64,000 nt of DNA from Odontesthes bonariensis (GCF_027942865.1 NC_134515.1:17010227-17074226); one strand, 5' to 3'. Positions 1 to 13,832 are shown, counted from the first letter of the stretch. Made by a program: numbers and translations. Notes: generated by a model not told the origin, from the letters alone.

Positions 1-2129
1 TCCCCAAGACACCATATGTCTCAGTGGATCAACTTCAGAAGTTTTCAGTCATCGTGGTGTATGATTACATGAGAATTTCTCTTAGAGAAGGCTTCCAGGA
101 GGAGTAAAATGCTAAATGCTATTTTTGAAATGAAATTCTCCTTCATGTGGCTGCACCTGTTTCCCTGGGAGAATAAACATAGCAGACGTCTGATAGAGAA
201 GGCTTGCCCTAACACACACCTAATTCTAAAATATTTAGTAGCTTTTGACACACTTTAAAGTCACAGTCTGGGACAAAGGGTACCCTGTTCCTCTTACACT
301 TGTTTGGCTAAACTTATTCCCCTCCCCACCTCACTGTGCTGCATCAGCTGCTTGTCAATGACCACGGTAACAGAGACATTAAATGCAACTAGCTCTAGTA
401 CCCACTGGTATTGACCTCACACGGGTCGACCCGACATCTTTCCGCAGTTGGTTCCAATCAACAGCACTAAAAGTAGTGTTTTGGTGTTGTTGTGAACTCG
501 TGCATGTGAATTTTTCATGCTCAGCTGCACACTTGTAAGTTAGCGTGTGTCCCAACTTGCAGGCACGGGGCAGGGATCATTATTTGCCATGCCTCGTCAA
601 GCCATCATGAAGGCAACGGGAACATTTAAATAATTGATTGAAATAATGTAAAGTAATCTGGCCAGCTTTCATTCTTGGCTCACCTGCTCCCAATTCTGAG
701 ACAGTTCTCAGTTGACAGGGGACAGGAGGGACATTTAAGGACATGGGAGTAACATGGAGGAGGACATTTTACCCACCATTACCCACCATCTCTTATTTCT
801 CAACCTATTTTAGCAGTGATGTTGTGTGGTAAATAAAATGTTGTGTTCAACCCCCCTTGAGACATGCAATCAGCAATATGTGAAAAAAAAAAGAAGCTTT
901 TCTATATATACACGACATGATAGGAGTTCTCTTTCAGGCGTTAAGATTTTGAGTCTTTAAACAGCGATTCCCACTTCTTTGTAGCTTGACTGAGAAATGT
1001 GAGCTGATTATAGGAAACTAAATTGATAACCTAAAGGGGTTTAAATAGTACATTAGAGCACATCAGTCATGCATGACCAAGCATAATCATTTAAGCTGAA
1101 TTTGAGCAATCAGCTCAGGCTCTGTGACATTGTTTGCCTCGTAGTATGATAAAGTTTTGTGATTGACCATAATTATTCCCTCAGGATTTAAAAGCTACTT
1201 CCGAGTTTAATTTTTTAACTACCCTGTTTAATATAAACGTTTTTTTTTTAAAGAATTTTCTTGGGATAGTAGCTTCAACACTAACATTTCACCCTGGAGA
1301 GAAAAGACGAAGCCCTCTCCTCTTACACCAGCTTATCAACAGATGAATACAGGCACATCTGTACTCCACTTTCAACCTGCAAGTGGAGTTTTCTTTATCC
1401 TTGCGTTACGAATTGCTAAGCTGCGACAACAGCTTTATCATTTTTGCAGAAGCCGCTGTGCATCCTGTGCCCTCAGTTTGCAGCTCTGTCTGGATTTTGG
1501 TTCTTGGATTGTACTCCATAGTGGTCATTTCATGCAACAACCCCTCGCTTTTTCTAGCCTGTTTACACCTCGAGCTCTAGCGGGAGCAGTTAATAGGTTT
1601 GGTGTCAAAAAGTCTGTCACGATTTCACTTCCAAATTCTACAGTCCTCCTCCGACGGCCCTTGTGGAAACACCATAGGGACGAGCTGCATTCTTTTCGGT
1701 GTGTCATTCTGAGTGCTGTTGGGTACAGTATATCACCTGATAGGGTGTTTATCCTTGAAAGCTTCATTGAATACTTTAAACTCCCGAGACAGGAACACAA
1801 CTTGACGAGTCCGTCCTCACTACAGCCGCTTTTGCGTGCACAAACTGGTCTTGTTTAACACATTGTCATAGCTCAGACATTATTTTTTAAAAAGGGAAAC
1901 TTTGTATATTTTTTACCATGATACCATGATATGTACAGGGTTGAGGTTTTTAAATGATAAGAACGTTAGCAGTTCTCTTACCAACCAGCGGCCAGCCACT
2001 GAAAGTGTTCAGTTTTAGGACACAGGGGTCACACCTGTTGTGGAACTTGATAGAAGGCTTATTTATAAACTTTCTGAGCTCTAAATTCCTCCTTCAGAGA
2101 AAACGCTGACATTCAAAGAGTAAAGGAGC
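1..2129. other. Non-coding desert, left edge
   Basis: No exon with paired splice signals and protein-like content is visible here. The longest open frame, 1343-1858 on the + strand (171 codons), starts at an ATG. It has no recognisable domain, no low-complexity or membrane pattern, and is mirrored by another open frame on the opposite strand, so I treat it as chance or as part of a moderately GC-rich non-coding element. The rest is AT-rich single-copy-looking sequence. Confidence 0.5.
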
Positions 2130-2156
2130 GGGGGGGGGGGGGGGGGGGGGGGGGGG
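2130..2156 (+). repeat. Poly-G homopolymer, 27 nt
   Basis: An uninterrupted run of G follows an ordinary mixed sequence. Runs this long are rare in vertebrate genomes, can form G-quadruplex structures on the + strand and are unstable in length. The exact length may be an assembly estimate. Confidence 0.95.
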
Positions 2157-5100
2157 TTCAGCTGAAAAGCTTCGTCTAAGAACACGGCGGTAACTGCATA
2201 GCGCTGAAATGAGGAAATGAAGAAGCCACAAAATGATCAGAAAAGGTGTCGGGCATTGAGGTGGAAGGACAGTTGTTTACTCAGGGCCATCTACGTGCAG
2301 AAGAGTGTGATCATGATGACGTTACTGAGGTCTAAAATGAAATGCAAATATTAGACTTCTCTTTTTCTTAATGAATTCAAATATATAATGCAATCTATTT
2401 TGTCTTTATGAATCTATAAAACGGTGTGCCTTCCGGCAGCGTTCAACTTTCAACTGCGACTGTTGTGGAAACACTCTTTAAATCACGTCACTGTGTATTC
2501 TGAGTGACCTTCACTGAGACTTTGCGGTGATTTCAAAACTAAACACCACACGGAGACGGGCTCCGTTAAATGCTGTACTTTGCTCCCTAAAAAAGGCAAA
2601 AGTCACAATCGCGTCCACAGGGGAGCGTCTTAATATATTGTCTAAATTTAGGTACAGAGTTATAACCCAGGAGATATCTGGGTGGGCTCATGTGACGTAT
2701 GAAAAGGTCTGGAAATGCTGAGTGGATTTTGAGTGTAAGAGGGAACGTATTATAGCTGTGGGGGAGAGCTCTGAAGTGACTGATAGCATGACAGGTGCTG
2801 CTTGACAAGTGTCTGATAAGTGTCCTTTTGAAAAAAGGAAACATGCAACTTTTATTACTTTTTTGTGGGTTTTTTTGTTTTATTTGAAGTATCTGAATGT
2901 GTATTTATCTCATGGATGTTTTCCCTTGTGTCTTCTACATCCAAATCTACCAAAAAAAAGAAAGAATTCTCAAACAAAGGTATGAATTCAGCATCAGAGG
3001 CATCACAATCCAGGATAATTTGTGGAATTCTGTTCCAGGTCCTTCAGCTAGATGACACTAATAGAAGCGTCATCATATTCTGCTGAGTCCCTCTCTCCGG
3101 CACTCTTGCTGTGCCATGTAATATAATGTTGTTCCCTTAACATTTAGCAGGGTTCAAGTCATTCTGCACTGGTCAGGAAGTTGTAAGGACCAGATTGCGC
3201 ACAAGTAAGCAGATACTCCACACTTTATTATAGACATCTGGGTATAATATTAGTCATCTCTGCCAATACCAGCAAACCTAACAGGCAAACCATGTGACAA
3301 GGTGCAACACCAGACAAATCGATGGCACAAAACAGATTGCATTGCAGAGATTCCCTTTTGCTGACAGGCCACGGGATAGTTTGTGCTTTTAAAAAATAGC
3401 GACATCTTTTAAGGTGACCCCTAGAGTGCTTCTCACAAAATTACAAGAGACAGAAATCCATTTGCAACTGGGCTATAACACCGAGATTACATTGTTACTT
3501 TAGAGCCTCGGTGCAAATTAATTTGAGGTTCATTTCATGTATTATATAAATGGATGGTGGTGTGAAAATTAAATCCCACTATTGCGCATTTCTATATATT
3601 GTTTTATTTCTGCAGAGGGTGTTTTGGATCACTGTGTTTGCCATTCAATTGGCCAGCAGGGCAGGGTTCCAGAAGATTTAACTCTTTTACAGCCTTGGCT
3701 GTCAAGAGGAGAGAAGGACAAAAACAATCCTACATCAATTGTTTGTGTTAATAAAAGTAGTACAAAATGTTTACAGAGTCACATTTACTGTTAAACCAAT
3801 GAAGCGTGTAATACTTTCCAAAAATAAGAATAACTTCAGGTGATGTTTGAAAATCAAAAGTTAATATTTTTGAGAGTTTCACATGTAGATACTGTATTTT
3901 AAACACTCGCCTGTCACCGAGGTCCAGTGAATGTCTCCAGGTGATTTAAGATCTACTCACAGGCGACTGCAGCACTGTAAAAGAAAAGTTATCATTGGAT
4001 TACTTAGTTTGCCTTAGACTTTTATTCTCAATGGTAAATCACGTTGTAAGTGCTGGTTGTCAAAATTGATATAGGTAGAACATTTTAAAAGTACAGCAAG
4101 TGATGACACTGTTTGCCACAGTTTAATTAGAGATTAAAAGAATTGACTAGTGTAGACATAAGATTTATGAGTGGAACTTTATCTATTTTGGCATCTTTTT
4201 TTTTTTGTCAAATTCATGGAAAAAATGCGGAATTAAATAAACTGTGGTAGTCCACCAGTTATCAAATGTGGACACAAAATAGCTACATCTTAACACATTT
4301 AACAACTGTTCACATGAGTTGTCATTTTCATTTACACTAATCTTAGTAGCAAAATGACGCACTATCAGACAACTGTTCCTGCACTGTTGTCTCTCACCTT
4401 TCAGGCCCAAAGAGCAGTTACATGAACTGTGGTAGAGACTTTGTCTGGGTTCTGCACCCTTGGACCCAACACCAGCCAGGCATATGGAAAGAGTTCACAG
4501 TGTGTCGATGGGGCAGCCCTGTCAAGTAAGAATATCTGGGCATCTCATAGTCTATCTAGGGACCTTGGAGCCATGTGTCGACATGCATCGCACTGTTAGC
4601 TACATCGCCTGGTCATATTGGGGACAGGAAAGAAGTGGCGGAACAGAAGCACTCCAGATGTTCTTCATCAGTGGGCCACAGGGGAAGTCTGTTACCACAA
4701 CACCTGGCTCATTCTGCTCAGAGCTCGGAGGCAGAGTGGTGACGCTCTGACACAGTCTGGCTATCTGACTGAAAATAGGCTGCTCCAGGACTGCACAGGA
4801 TCCACTGTTCACATGGCCCGTGTCATGTAAATTCCACTATGGAAAGTTAACCATATGAATAATGAAAAGGGGCTGTTCAATGATACATTCTGCAAGTCTG
4901 CTGGGTACAGCTGCATTTGTATGAACTGATTGGATTATCGCTACTCTTAACATTAACTTTCAAGCATTGCAGCACCCTTTAAAAACATCAAAATAAGTAC
5001 CCTTTACAACATGCAATAAATGGTTTAATGACTGAAAGAGAAAGCCCTTTTAGGCGTAGATGCTTTGTTCCATACATCAGTAAATAAGCCTCAGACAAAC

Positions 5101-7740
5101 TGAGAATCTTCCTCAGACTCGGCACTGCAACTGTCACCTTGCCAGCGACAGATTTGGAGCTTTCATGCCACATAAAGAAGTGTTTGTTTTCATTCTGGCA
5201 GAAGAGAACAGGGACAGTGAAGAGGGCAGCAGCCCAGGTGAAAAACGACAGATGCCACGCTCAATAATACCAATGTTAAAATCTCCTTGACCTGCAGGTC
5301 ATCAAATAGCAACCCCAATTCGTTTCATATTTTCCTTGCTGGATCAATGATGGCATAAATTTGGGGCTCAATGACAAGAATAATTTAAAACAGATCTATA
5401 AACGATAGAAAGCTATTCCCTATGGTCACAGATGCATAACATTTTTCTAGACTGACAGGATGAATCCCCTCAAGCTTTACCAAAAATACATGCACATGTA
5501 AGCGTGGCCTAAAAAGAATAATGACATGAGGTATGTGTGTGCATGTAACACCTTGCGCCGTCTGGGTGGCTCGTGCCTTTATCTGGTGAGTTCAAGTAGA
5601 TATTGAGAAATCAATGTCTTTAGAATTTCTTAGGCCTTTTTTTTTGCTCTGATCAGCAGAGATAGGGAAGACAAATTGTTTAACATGTCCGAATAAATAA
5701 TTATATCAGTGCTGAACCCACCAACCCCCTTACTTAAGTCAAATGAATCTGACTCTCACCACCTCCAGGGAATACAAGAAATGTAATAAATGTATGAAAT
5801 GCATATAGTTATCAATGAGCCTCAAAATAGGGGCTTTTTTGAGGTCTGGGAAAATCCAGACAATTATATGAATTGTCTGTTTTTTCTTTCATTTAAAAAA
5901 AATAAAAAAGGATTGAGAGTGGGCTAAAAATAAAGACATCTATTTAGCTTATTAAATCCACACCTGTCTAACCAAGCCTATGCGGACACCGTTTTCCTAT
6001 TTAGAGGACAAGATTATTGGACTCCACGCTAATACTGTTTTGCAAAGCATAAAAGCCTCTTGCTGATAAATATTAATTTGAGCCTTCATGATGTATTTGA
6101 AAATTCCAGCTAAAATGTCACCACATGGAACATTAATGTAATATTTCAAGGCCTGAGAGCAATACTCATATTGATTGCATTTATTTGACTCTGGGGAGGA
6201 GAAATAATTCTTCAGTGTGGAGACACATCTGGTAGCCAAAGATGCGAAGCAGGGAATGAGAAAATGCAAAATAACAATAAAAAATAATAGGACTTGTATT
6301 TAAATGCATTATCCTGGAATTGTTTGGATACCAATGCCTGATGATAGCCGAGAAAAGACAGATGCACCCGGGTCTTTTACTGCTACCTCTGAAAGGTTTA
6401 ATTTTCTATAAAGTGTTTAATACCCAACAAGAGAAGAGCAGATCGTTTGCATTCAGCTATTTTCTCTCCTCCCTGCTATTTGCAGCAGGTCCCCTGTTAT
6501 AAAACTCAGCAGCTAAATGACAAGAGTAGCCTACTGGTGCTAAGACTCCCCTTTTCTTCTCACTGCTGAACTACACTTTGCATTTGTGCTTGCGTGAGTT
6601 CACCGGGAGACAACTTCAAGGCGTTGTCGCACAAGGATTGTGTCCTTTGTTATCAACGATATTGACTCGCAGGGAGTCGAGGCGTCTGACTGTCTTTGTG
6701 CAAATGAACTGAAATCTGAGAAACAGCACTTTGACCCTGAGCCCATCCGTCACCAGCTGCGCAGCCTTTATTAAGTGGATAAACAACATTTGGGCGTTTG
6801 GTTTCTTAATGAGTATTTGTGGGAGACCTTGTGTTTTCTCGCTTGAAACCATTAGGACTAGACTTTTTGTTGTTGTTGTTGTTGATAAATGCAGCCCCTT
6901 TTCTTTCTTTTTTCTTGACACTTTGGAGGCAGAGCCACGATTCCACAATCTATGAAGCAATAGACAAGATCTCCACTAAAAAGAAGAAAAAGAAAAAACT
7001 ATCTGCATCGTGTGTGTCCACAGGGTGTTACAGTTATGAAGGACTGTCGATCATAAGTACCTCTGCGCCGCACAAACATTTTTAAATATAAACGCTTACT
7101 GAGATGTCTTATCGACTTTCCTCTATGATAGCCATGTCTTTACACTAAATAACCACGTTTTATTCTACATACAGCTGCGAATGTGATGGTAGTTTTGTTG
7201 AAATGCACGAAGTCAAATAGGCTTGTCAAAAGATAAACTTTTCTCACGTTGAGCAGACAGCCTCTCCATCCTGCACACAGGCGGCTGATACAGCACGGCT
7301 AAAGCGCCTCCCACTGGCGCATCTCAGTACCAGAGTTTCCCTGCAGGGTTCATCAAACACCTGGCCACCTTCTTCCAGTAACACTGGCCTTATTTTGAGA
7401 CGGAGATGGTGTTTAGAGGTAGATTAATGGCAGGAATATGAAAAGAATGAGGCAGATTGAATGTGCAGACAGAGCAATGAGACGGCATCTGAATTTACAG
7501 TAAAATCACGTGCGCCATGGCAGAAAGTGCACAGTTGTTAATGATGGCTCAGCTCCACAAAGTTCCCCGTTAAGTCATAATAGTGAGCAAAACTGGACGT
7601 TAAAAAGATCCCTCAGTCAGCTCGCCAAATAGGAATGCCGTAGTTTTTTAAAATGTTATGAATTATACCTGTTTCTCCTCGTATGATAAACCAAAATATG
7701 TGCCGTGAAAAGGGACCATTTGCAAATGCAGTGTTAAGCA
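2157..7740. other. Non-coding, AT-rich intergenic sequence
   Basis: No gene is supported. Short open frames occur on both strands, for example 4460-4750 and 6731-6955, but none has flanking splice signals, a recognisable domain or a plausible continuation. The GC-richer patch at about 4440-4820 differs from its surroundings and could be an old mobile-element remnant, but I cannot assign it to a family. Poly-T and poly-A runs of 8 to 12 nt are scattered through the stretch. Confidence 0.5.
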
Positions 7741-8050
7741 CAGTATTGATCAAAAGTTTTGAACCACCCCTCAATTCTTTATATTTTGCTTCCATGGAGC
7801 CAGACTTTCTTGTAATCTTTTAATTTTCTTTTTTTTTTTTCCTTTTTTTTTTTAGTTCAGTGCTCATACTTGACCATTTTCAGAAGAACTTTTTTTCTTT
7901 TCCTTGTCAAGCCACTTAACATGAACCTGTGAATAATATCATTCAAGCACCAAGGAGTGAACCCATGTTTAGGCACAACTTAACAAAAGTAAAGGTTTTC
8001 CTGGCAGTATGTGAAGAAATAGGGGATGGCTGAAGACTTTTGCACAGTTG
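7741..8050. mobile_element. Small non-autonomous DNA transposon (MITE) with terminal inverted repeats
   Basis: The left end reads CAGTATTGATCAAAAGTTTT and continues into GAACCACCCC. The reverse complement of the right end reads CAACTGTGCAAAAGTCTTCA and continues into GCCATCCCC. These pair over about 30 nt with a few mismatches. The interior of about 250 bp codes for nothing and contains two long poly-T runs. The termini resemble the 'gcaaaagtctt' ends of dispersed fish DNA elements of the Tc1/mariner type, which is recalled rather than checked. I could not define a clean target-site duplication. Confidence 0.55.
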
Positions 8051-9920
8051 TTTAAAAGGACACACTTCATAAATATTTGATGATATGGCTTTTTAATTCT
8101 GTTTCATGTGAAAAACTGACTGTTGAAAATGGGATCAGCTGGTGTAATCTGTGGCTGTTTCTGTTAATCGGTTTTTAATGGGTGTAGGCCAGTTTATTCA
8201 ATGGGAATATACAGTAAGTTAAAAACTACTGATCTGCATTGCATCGACTTTTTGACGCGTTTATGTTTTCGATAACTCTACAGTGATAGACAGAGGAATA
8301 TGAAAAACAGAGGATAAGACAAAGGTCCAGTGCTGAGTTAACTGCATGCTAATTCCACTGTGAAACAAGCCACCAGGACAGTTAAATCCCCGTTAATTCT
8401 GTTTCTCAGCAATATGCCACCGAGTCCCACAGATCCGCTGAATGATTTTAACAGATATTCCCTCTCTTTGGTTAAAAGTGGGCCACTCAGCTCAACCAGC
8501 TGCTGCAGTACTCGGTTACGAGGAAAAAACTGCAGGATCTTGAAGAATGAGAGCAGCAGTCCTGCTGCAGATAAACTACTTTCATTCATGCCTCACTTTT
8601 GATTAAAACTTTTTCACTTCCACAGTCGCACAGCTGAACTATCCAGAGGGTGTTCCTTCGTTCTTCACGCCACCAGGAACCAAGAAGTTTTCTCCAAATC
8701 CATAACAATAAACATCCAACCAAGGATATCCTAAATAATGGATTTACACAAAAACCCAAGACAACACCTTCAAAAAGCAAATACCTTTTATCGCCATCTG
8801 TAGCAGGCACCTGGGAAGCTGAGCTTTGTGTGTAGCAGAGTGAGGAGGGAAATCAGAGTTTTGGCACAGATAATGTGAACATTTAAATAAGAAATGGACT
8901 CTGAGCCCGACTGTTTACTTTATTTCTAAATTCCCACATCAGTTTATGAAAGCAAGAAAAAAATCCTTTTTTTCCAGGTGTAAAAGAATACATTGGGAAA
9001 AGTTTTAAACCAAAGAACAGTGGCTCAGGAAGGCAATAAATGTCCCTATACGATATGAGATGAAAGATCTCCTCATCCATCTATTAAATGTAATTTTCAT
9101 CTTTCTTTTGCTTGACTTGATCAGTCACTAAGAAGCCCTGTTTGTTTCTGAACTGCTGCTCCATGTGACATAAAACAGAAGTATACAGCCTACCGTTGGG
9201 GCAAGACGGGTCAGCCAGGCATCAACAGCAGCATCAGTAAAGTGGCTCCTCTGTGGCAGGTGATTTAATGGTTGTCACAGCAGCAATAGGAGTGTACAGA
9301 GACAGGATTCCAGTCAAAGCCAATATTTGTGATGAATCACTGTCATGCCACATGTAAATGTAACACTAATAGACATAGGGAGATCTACTGTTAGCTAGTT
9401 TTGCTAATGAGCATATTCTTTCAGAGGGCTGGTGTCACTTCTGTGTGCTGGTTCCATACAGTAAGGAGAGAAATGAGGGGGCTTATATTGGATTGGGTGT
9501 AATGAGAGCATCGCAGCTACACCGCTGTGAGAACCTCAGCGGTTGGGCACAAACATTTATTATAGTAAGGCCTGAAATGCATATATTTTGTTGGAAGATG
9601 GTCTTTCTAAATATATGTCAAAGGTAATGTCGAGTTGAACTGTGGTTAAAATAAGGAGCTGCATGCTGGCTGATCGAGAAGAGGCAGATACTCTACCACA
9701 GTAATGATGGTGGCTGAGAATTTCCTTGACTCTACCGTTTAGCAGGATATATTTGCAACTTTACATTTCTGTATATACTTATGATTTTATGCAGCTGCTT
9801 TGCAGATTCTGATTTTACTCTCACTATGAGACAAGCTACGCCCATGAAATATTAGTTTTGGTAACAGCCTTGTTTCAGCATGCACGTAAGACATTTTCTT
9901 AGGCTTTTTCTTCCTGAAAT
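8051..9920. other. Non-coding intergenic sequence
   Basis: No supported exon. Overlapping open frames on both strands at 8338-8810 coincide with a less AT-rich block, but they lack domains or splice context. A conserved non-coding element is possible here, but I cannot show conservation from one sequence. Confidence 0.45.
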
Positions 9921-9928
9921 AAATATAT

Positions 9929-10571
9929 TAGGGCTGGGCAATGATTACAATTTTTAATCTAATTAATCACATGATTTCCCTGATTAATCGCAATTAATCG
10001 CATTTGTACGCAAAATCCAAAAATGAATTCAAAAGTAGTGTATAGCTTTTAGCATGCAGTTTTATTTTAAATGTACTGCCATATGAATGAAAGTGCCATA
10101 ACATTTGTTGTGCAAACACACTTTTAACATCAGCATTTTTATGTAGTTTTTATGTAGAAGCCTCGCTCCACTGTCTGTTTCGTTGAATGACTTGCTGGTA
10201 TCAATTGTGTGTTTTGCCTTTAAGTGATACTTTAGACTGAAACTACTACGGTGAGAAGACAATTCAACTTGGCAGTGTTTACAGATGACTTTGGTTCTGT
10301 CGACTCCGCCGTCTGGAAGAACTTTAAAATGAAAATGGCCGAGTAAAAGTTCCGTACCCTTCTCCGTGTTTGGTGGATCCGCCAATTACTTTCTTTTCCG
10401 GTTCCACAGCAGACAGTAACAGACTTTTACAAAATAAAAGCCTGTGAGCAACAGACTTTTACAATAATAAAATAACTAATAAAACCTGCGCTAATGCGCA
10501 ATAAAATATTTGTCAGCGTTAAATAATTAACGAGTTAACGCGATAATAACGAGTTAACTGGCCCAGCCCTA
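9929..10571 (-). mobile_element. hAT-superfamily element, non-autonomous, with perfect 8-bp target duplication
   Basis: The element is 643 bp long. It begins TAGGGCTGGGC and ends GCCCAGCCCTA, an 11-12 nt terminal inverted repeat. The 8 bases immediately outside both ends are identical, AAATATAT at 9921-9928 and again at 10572-10579. An 8-bp target-site duplication is diagnostic of hAT transposition. Just inside the left end are repeated 'attaatcgca'-type motifs, with related 'gttaacgcgataat' motifs at the right end, probably subterminal transposase-binding repeats. The interior on the - strand keeps only the N-terminal BED zinc finger of a transposase. The catalytic region is absent, so the copy cannot move by itself. 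Confidence 0.9.
10062..10385 (-). pseudogene. BED zinc-finger remnant of a hAT transposase
   Basis: This open frame of about 107 codons lies inside the hAT element. It contains a BED-type zinc finger with the pattern C-x2-C followed by H-x4-H, seen as CKHC and then HLKAKH near residues 35-60. BED fingers bind DNA and form the N-terminus of many hAT transposases and of domesticated ZBED proteins. The frame opens at a TTG (residues ADPPNT follow) rather than an ATG and runs into non-conserved sequence after the finger. The RNase-H-like catalytic domain and the C-terminal dimerisation domain are missing. It is a captured or deleted transposase fragment and not a host gene. Confidence 0.8.
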
Positions 10572-10635
10572 AAATATATGTATATGTATAATATACATAT
10601 ATAATAATATATAAGTATATATATACATTTAGACA
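10572..10635. repeat. TA-rich simple sequence
   Basis: An imperfect (TA)n/(TATG)n tract directly abuts the right end of the hAT element, which inserted into an AT-rich target. Confidence 0.8.
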
Positions 10636-13600
10636 CATCTCAAAGTTTCCCTCCCAATCACATCTTATGACCCAGTAGAGGAGTGTGGTGGTGTATTTTT
10701 CTGCAGTGACACAGCCCTCTGCTGGTGTTTCTAGCTTTTTTCTTATTTTGAAGTGGCAATGATGCAGCCTTTGGACAGAGGGTATGTAGACATTAGTCAG
10801 TGACACATAACTTTGACAATGCAGCACCATCCTACAGAGTGTGTACCTTACAAAGTATCCACCATGAAAGCAATTTGATTTTATTTCCCTTTTATTGCTA
10901 TGTTCTGTGACTAACTGCAGTATGTTATTCACTCCCTTGACCATTGCAGTTGTTACTTTGCACCAAAGGGGCCATGTATGAAATCATGTGTTTAACTACT
11001 CAATATGCCTTGAAAGCTTAAAAGTGTTACTCTCAATAAACCATTTTTATTACCCTCAGTGGTGGTTCAGTGAACTGCAGTTTGAGGTCAGTTTGTATTT
11101 TCAGGCCCTGTCTCATCCCCCTGCTCATGTCAAAGTTTCGTCAGGTACACCTGATGTCACATTTTAATACGCAGTGTTAAAAATGTAAAAGTCTGTATTT
11201 AAAGCCAAACTTTTACATTTGACCATGTAGATTTAGTGCCTAAACATAACCAAACAGTGAGTGAGAACAACACTAACTCCTCGTTTTCATACACGGGGGT
11301 GTTTGGTCCATAATTCATTGGATATATGTACTATCACCTGTGTAGAAATGTTTTTCTTTTCAGATGGATGACAACTTCGCTACAGCAATGGGACAGGCTA
11401 ATTTGAACACTTTTGTCTTTTCCAGTTCTATTGGATATATGCATAGAATGATGACAACAGAACAACACTTTTAATTCAACAGATGAAGCAAAGAATTCTG
11501 GATGAGTCATGTTTTGTGAAAGATGTTATTAAAAGATGAATGAAACACTATGCCTGTATGCCATACGTTACACAACCTTCATCATTTCAATGTCAGTGTT
11601 AGCTATACATTAGTTAAGTTTTCACTTGCATGAATTAACAACTTAGTGATCAGTCCCACTGTCAAGCTTGTATTTTTAGCCTGTTCACTATTTCATTTAT
11701 CCAGCCTCTTAGGTAAAGTCTGGCAATTTTTTTTAACCATCTCACCTATTTCCTTGTACAGACTGTAATTTGTTCATATAATAAATGCTCATGCAGTAAA
11801 TAGAATGTGGATTCTACATCACAGCATAGATGTACAGTAATACTTTGTGTAAATCACAGAAACACCTGCAGCTCAGAAATAAAGAGGAGAATGGTTTGCT
11901 CTTGCAGAAATATATCAAATAACCACTCCCTGTTTAACCCCAAATTTCTTGGAGGTGACATGTTGAGTCAGCATTTACAGGTAGGAAAGAGTGCCCGTGC
12001 ATAAAGGACAGATACAACACTGGGCCTTGAGTACTGTGGGTGCTACATTGGAATGAAAACTCTTGGTTACGTTTAGGAAAAGATCATGGTGCAAAAAAAA
12101 AAATTAAAAATCTCCAGATTTTTCTGAAATGGTATTTTTTACATCATGTGCACTGGTCAAAACAGCGACATAACATACACCGACTGATTTCGACTGATAC
12201 AGAACCTAAAAAAGCTAAGTTAATCCACTGCCCAAAATGTTGCTGTTTCGCAATAAAGACTGAAAAATTGCACATACTGCTGTGTTTTCAATTTATTGAT
12301 TAATTTATTGAATTTTTATTTCAGTTCAAGCTTTAACCATCAGCAGGTTGAAGTCCTCCAACATCATACCTGTTCGTATGTAATGACATCCTATTTAATT
12401 GATTGTTGAATTGGCTGCAGGCACTTATGGAAGAATGAAGCGAAGGCTGAAGGTTCTAATTCACAGACGTTTGTAAGTGGCGGCCTGCGTGTACTGATAG
12501 TAGCTAGGATAGGGCTTCAGCCATGAAGCAGGTAGACTGATTGGTAGATGAACTGATGTTACGTTGTTCTTTTAAGTTTTATCAACAACTTTATTTGAAA
12601 GTTTGTTTGAAACCTATAGTTTATTTTTGACTCACCCGCTCAGGTAAGAAAGCACCTCTGTGAAGAAGCCTTAGGTTTGACAAGAGCTACTTCACTTAGA
12701 TAAATACATTTCGTTTTGGGCTGGCTCCTTTTTTATTGTTACTTTACCTTATATTATCTATTTCTATTATTTTATGTCATTGCAAAGTGGATATCATTAT
12801 GTTGAATGTATTATGTATGGTCGTAGGGGTAGTGGGTGGTGGCAATTGGAAAAACTTCACATAATAACTCCACAGAGTTTTCATCTTTTACAATTTCTAC
12901 TAAAGCTATTGTCACAGGTTTGTCTCAAGTGACTTGGAGAAATCTCTGTGATACTACCTTTTCAGCCTGCTATCACCTGGGAGAGCTTTTTTAAGTTGCA
13001 CTGACATGTACCTGTAAAGGGGGAGGTTTTCTTTTTTGCTGAAGGGTAGGTATTTGGTTTCCTGCTCAGATCAGTCAGCGTTAAATCAGGTGCAATGATA
13101 CTCAGAGTTTCCTCGTGGTGGAAGGTCATGGGAATTTAATGCAACACAGAGGCTGAAACTGACTCTGTCAGTCGAGTGAAATTACTCTTAAGCTGGTGGA
13201 ATAAGAGTCCTGTTAGCTCTTTAGTTTGCATTGTCTTGGAAAATGTTTTAAAAGATTTGAAAGAAACTGGTTGGAAAGACATGAGGCCTAAAGAAGGAGT
13301 TTTTGTTGCAGGTTTTCAAAAAGCTTTTGTTATTTGGACTTTTCCCTCTATAGTAGGTAAAGGGTCATTGCTTGTAAGACTTCAGTCTTTTTACGTAACG
13401 CTTACTTGTGACAAATTTGATATTTTTTCAACACATACTCATTTCATGGCAGAAAGTAATAGCTATGTTGCTCCACAGTACAAAAATGCTGAAGTTTCAC
13501 AGTAAAGACAAAATAAATTTTACTCAGGTCACAACAGAGACATTTACACGGAATACATTTACTTGATATGTGACCATGTTGATGTTCAACATCAAATATA

Positions 13601-13768
13601 TTTGTTCATCCATACATATATATGTCATCAAGTCTACTTTTTTCATACATTCAACACAGTTGATGTGGTCACGATTGATTATAAGTAAGAAAGCGCAAAA
13701 GAACCTCTGGAGCTGACATTTCACAGCTTTTAATGGTGGAATCAGACAAACATCTGGAGACTATTGTG
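10636..13768. other. Non-coding intergenic sequence
   Basis: No gene, RNA gene or intact repeat is recognised. Short open frames at 11807-12004, 12040-12303 and 13176-13505 lack any domain or splice continuation. Confidence 0.5.
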
Positions 13769-13832
13769 TTGTAGAATATAATAGAAAAATACTTTATTCA
13801 TCCCCCAGTGGGGAAAATTCAGAGTCATGGTG
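13769..13832 (-). repeat. Fragment of a LINE-type 3' tail
   Basis: On the - strand this reads as the tail common to several fish retroelements: '...tttccccactgggggatgaataaagta' running into a TTCTATT-like microsatellite. Only the extreme 3' end is recognisable, so the family is not assigned. Confidence 0.45.

Noticed and set aside
1343..1858. 171-codon open frame, the longest in the left third
   Set aside because: No recognisable domain, no splice partner, overlapped by an open frame on the opposite strand and by a second + frame; most likely chance.
3141..3175. B-box-like GGTTCAAGTCA suggesting a tRNA gene
   Set aside because: No A box at the right distance and no acceptor or anticodon stem pairing could be drawn.
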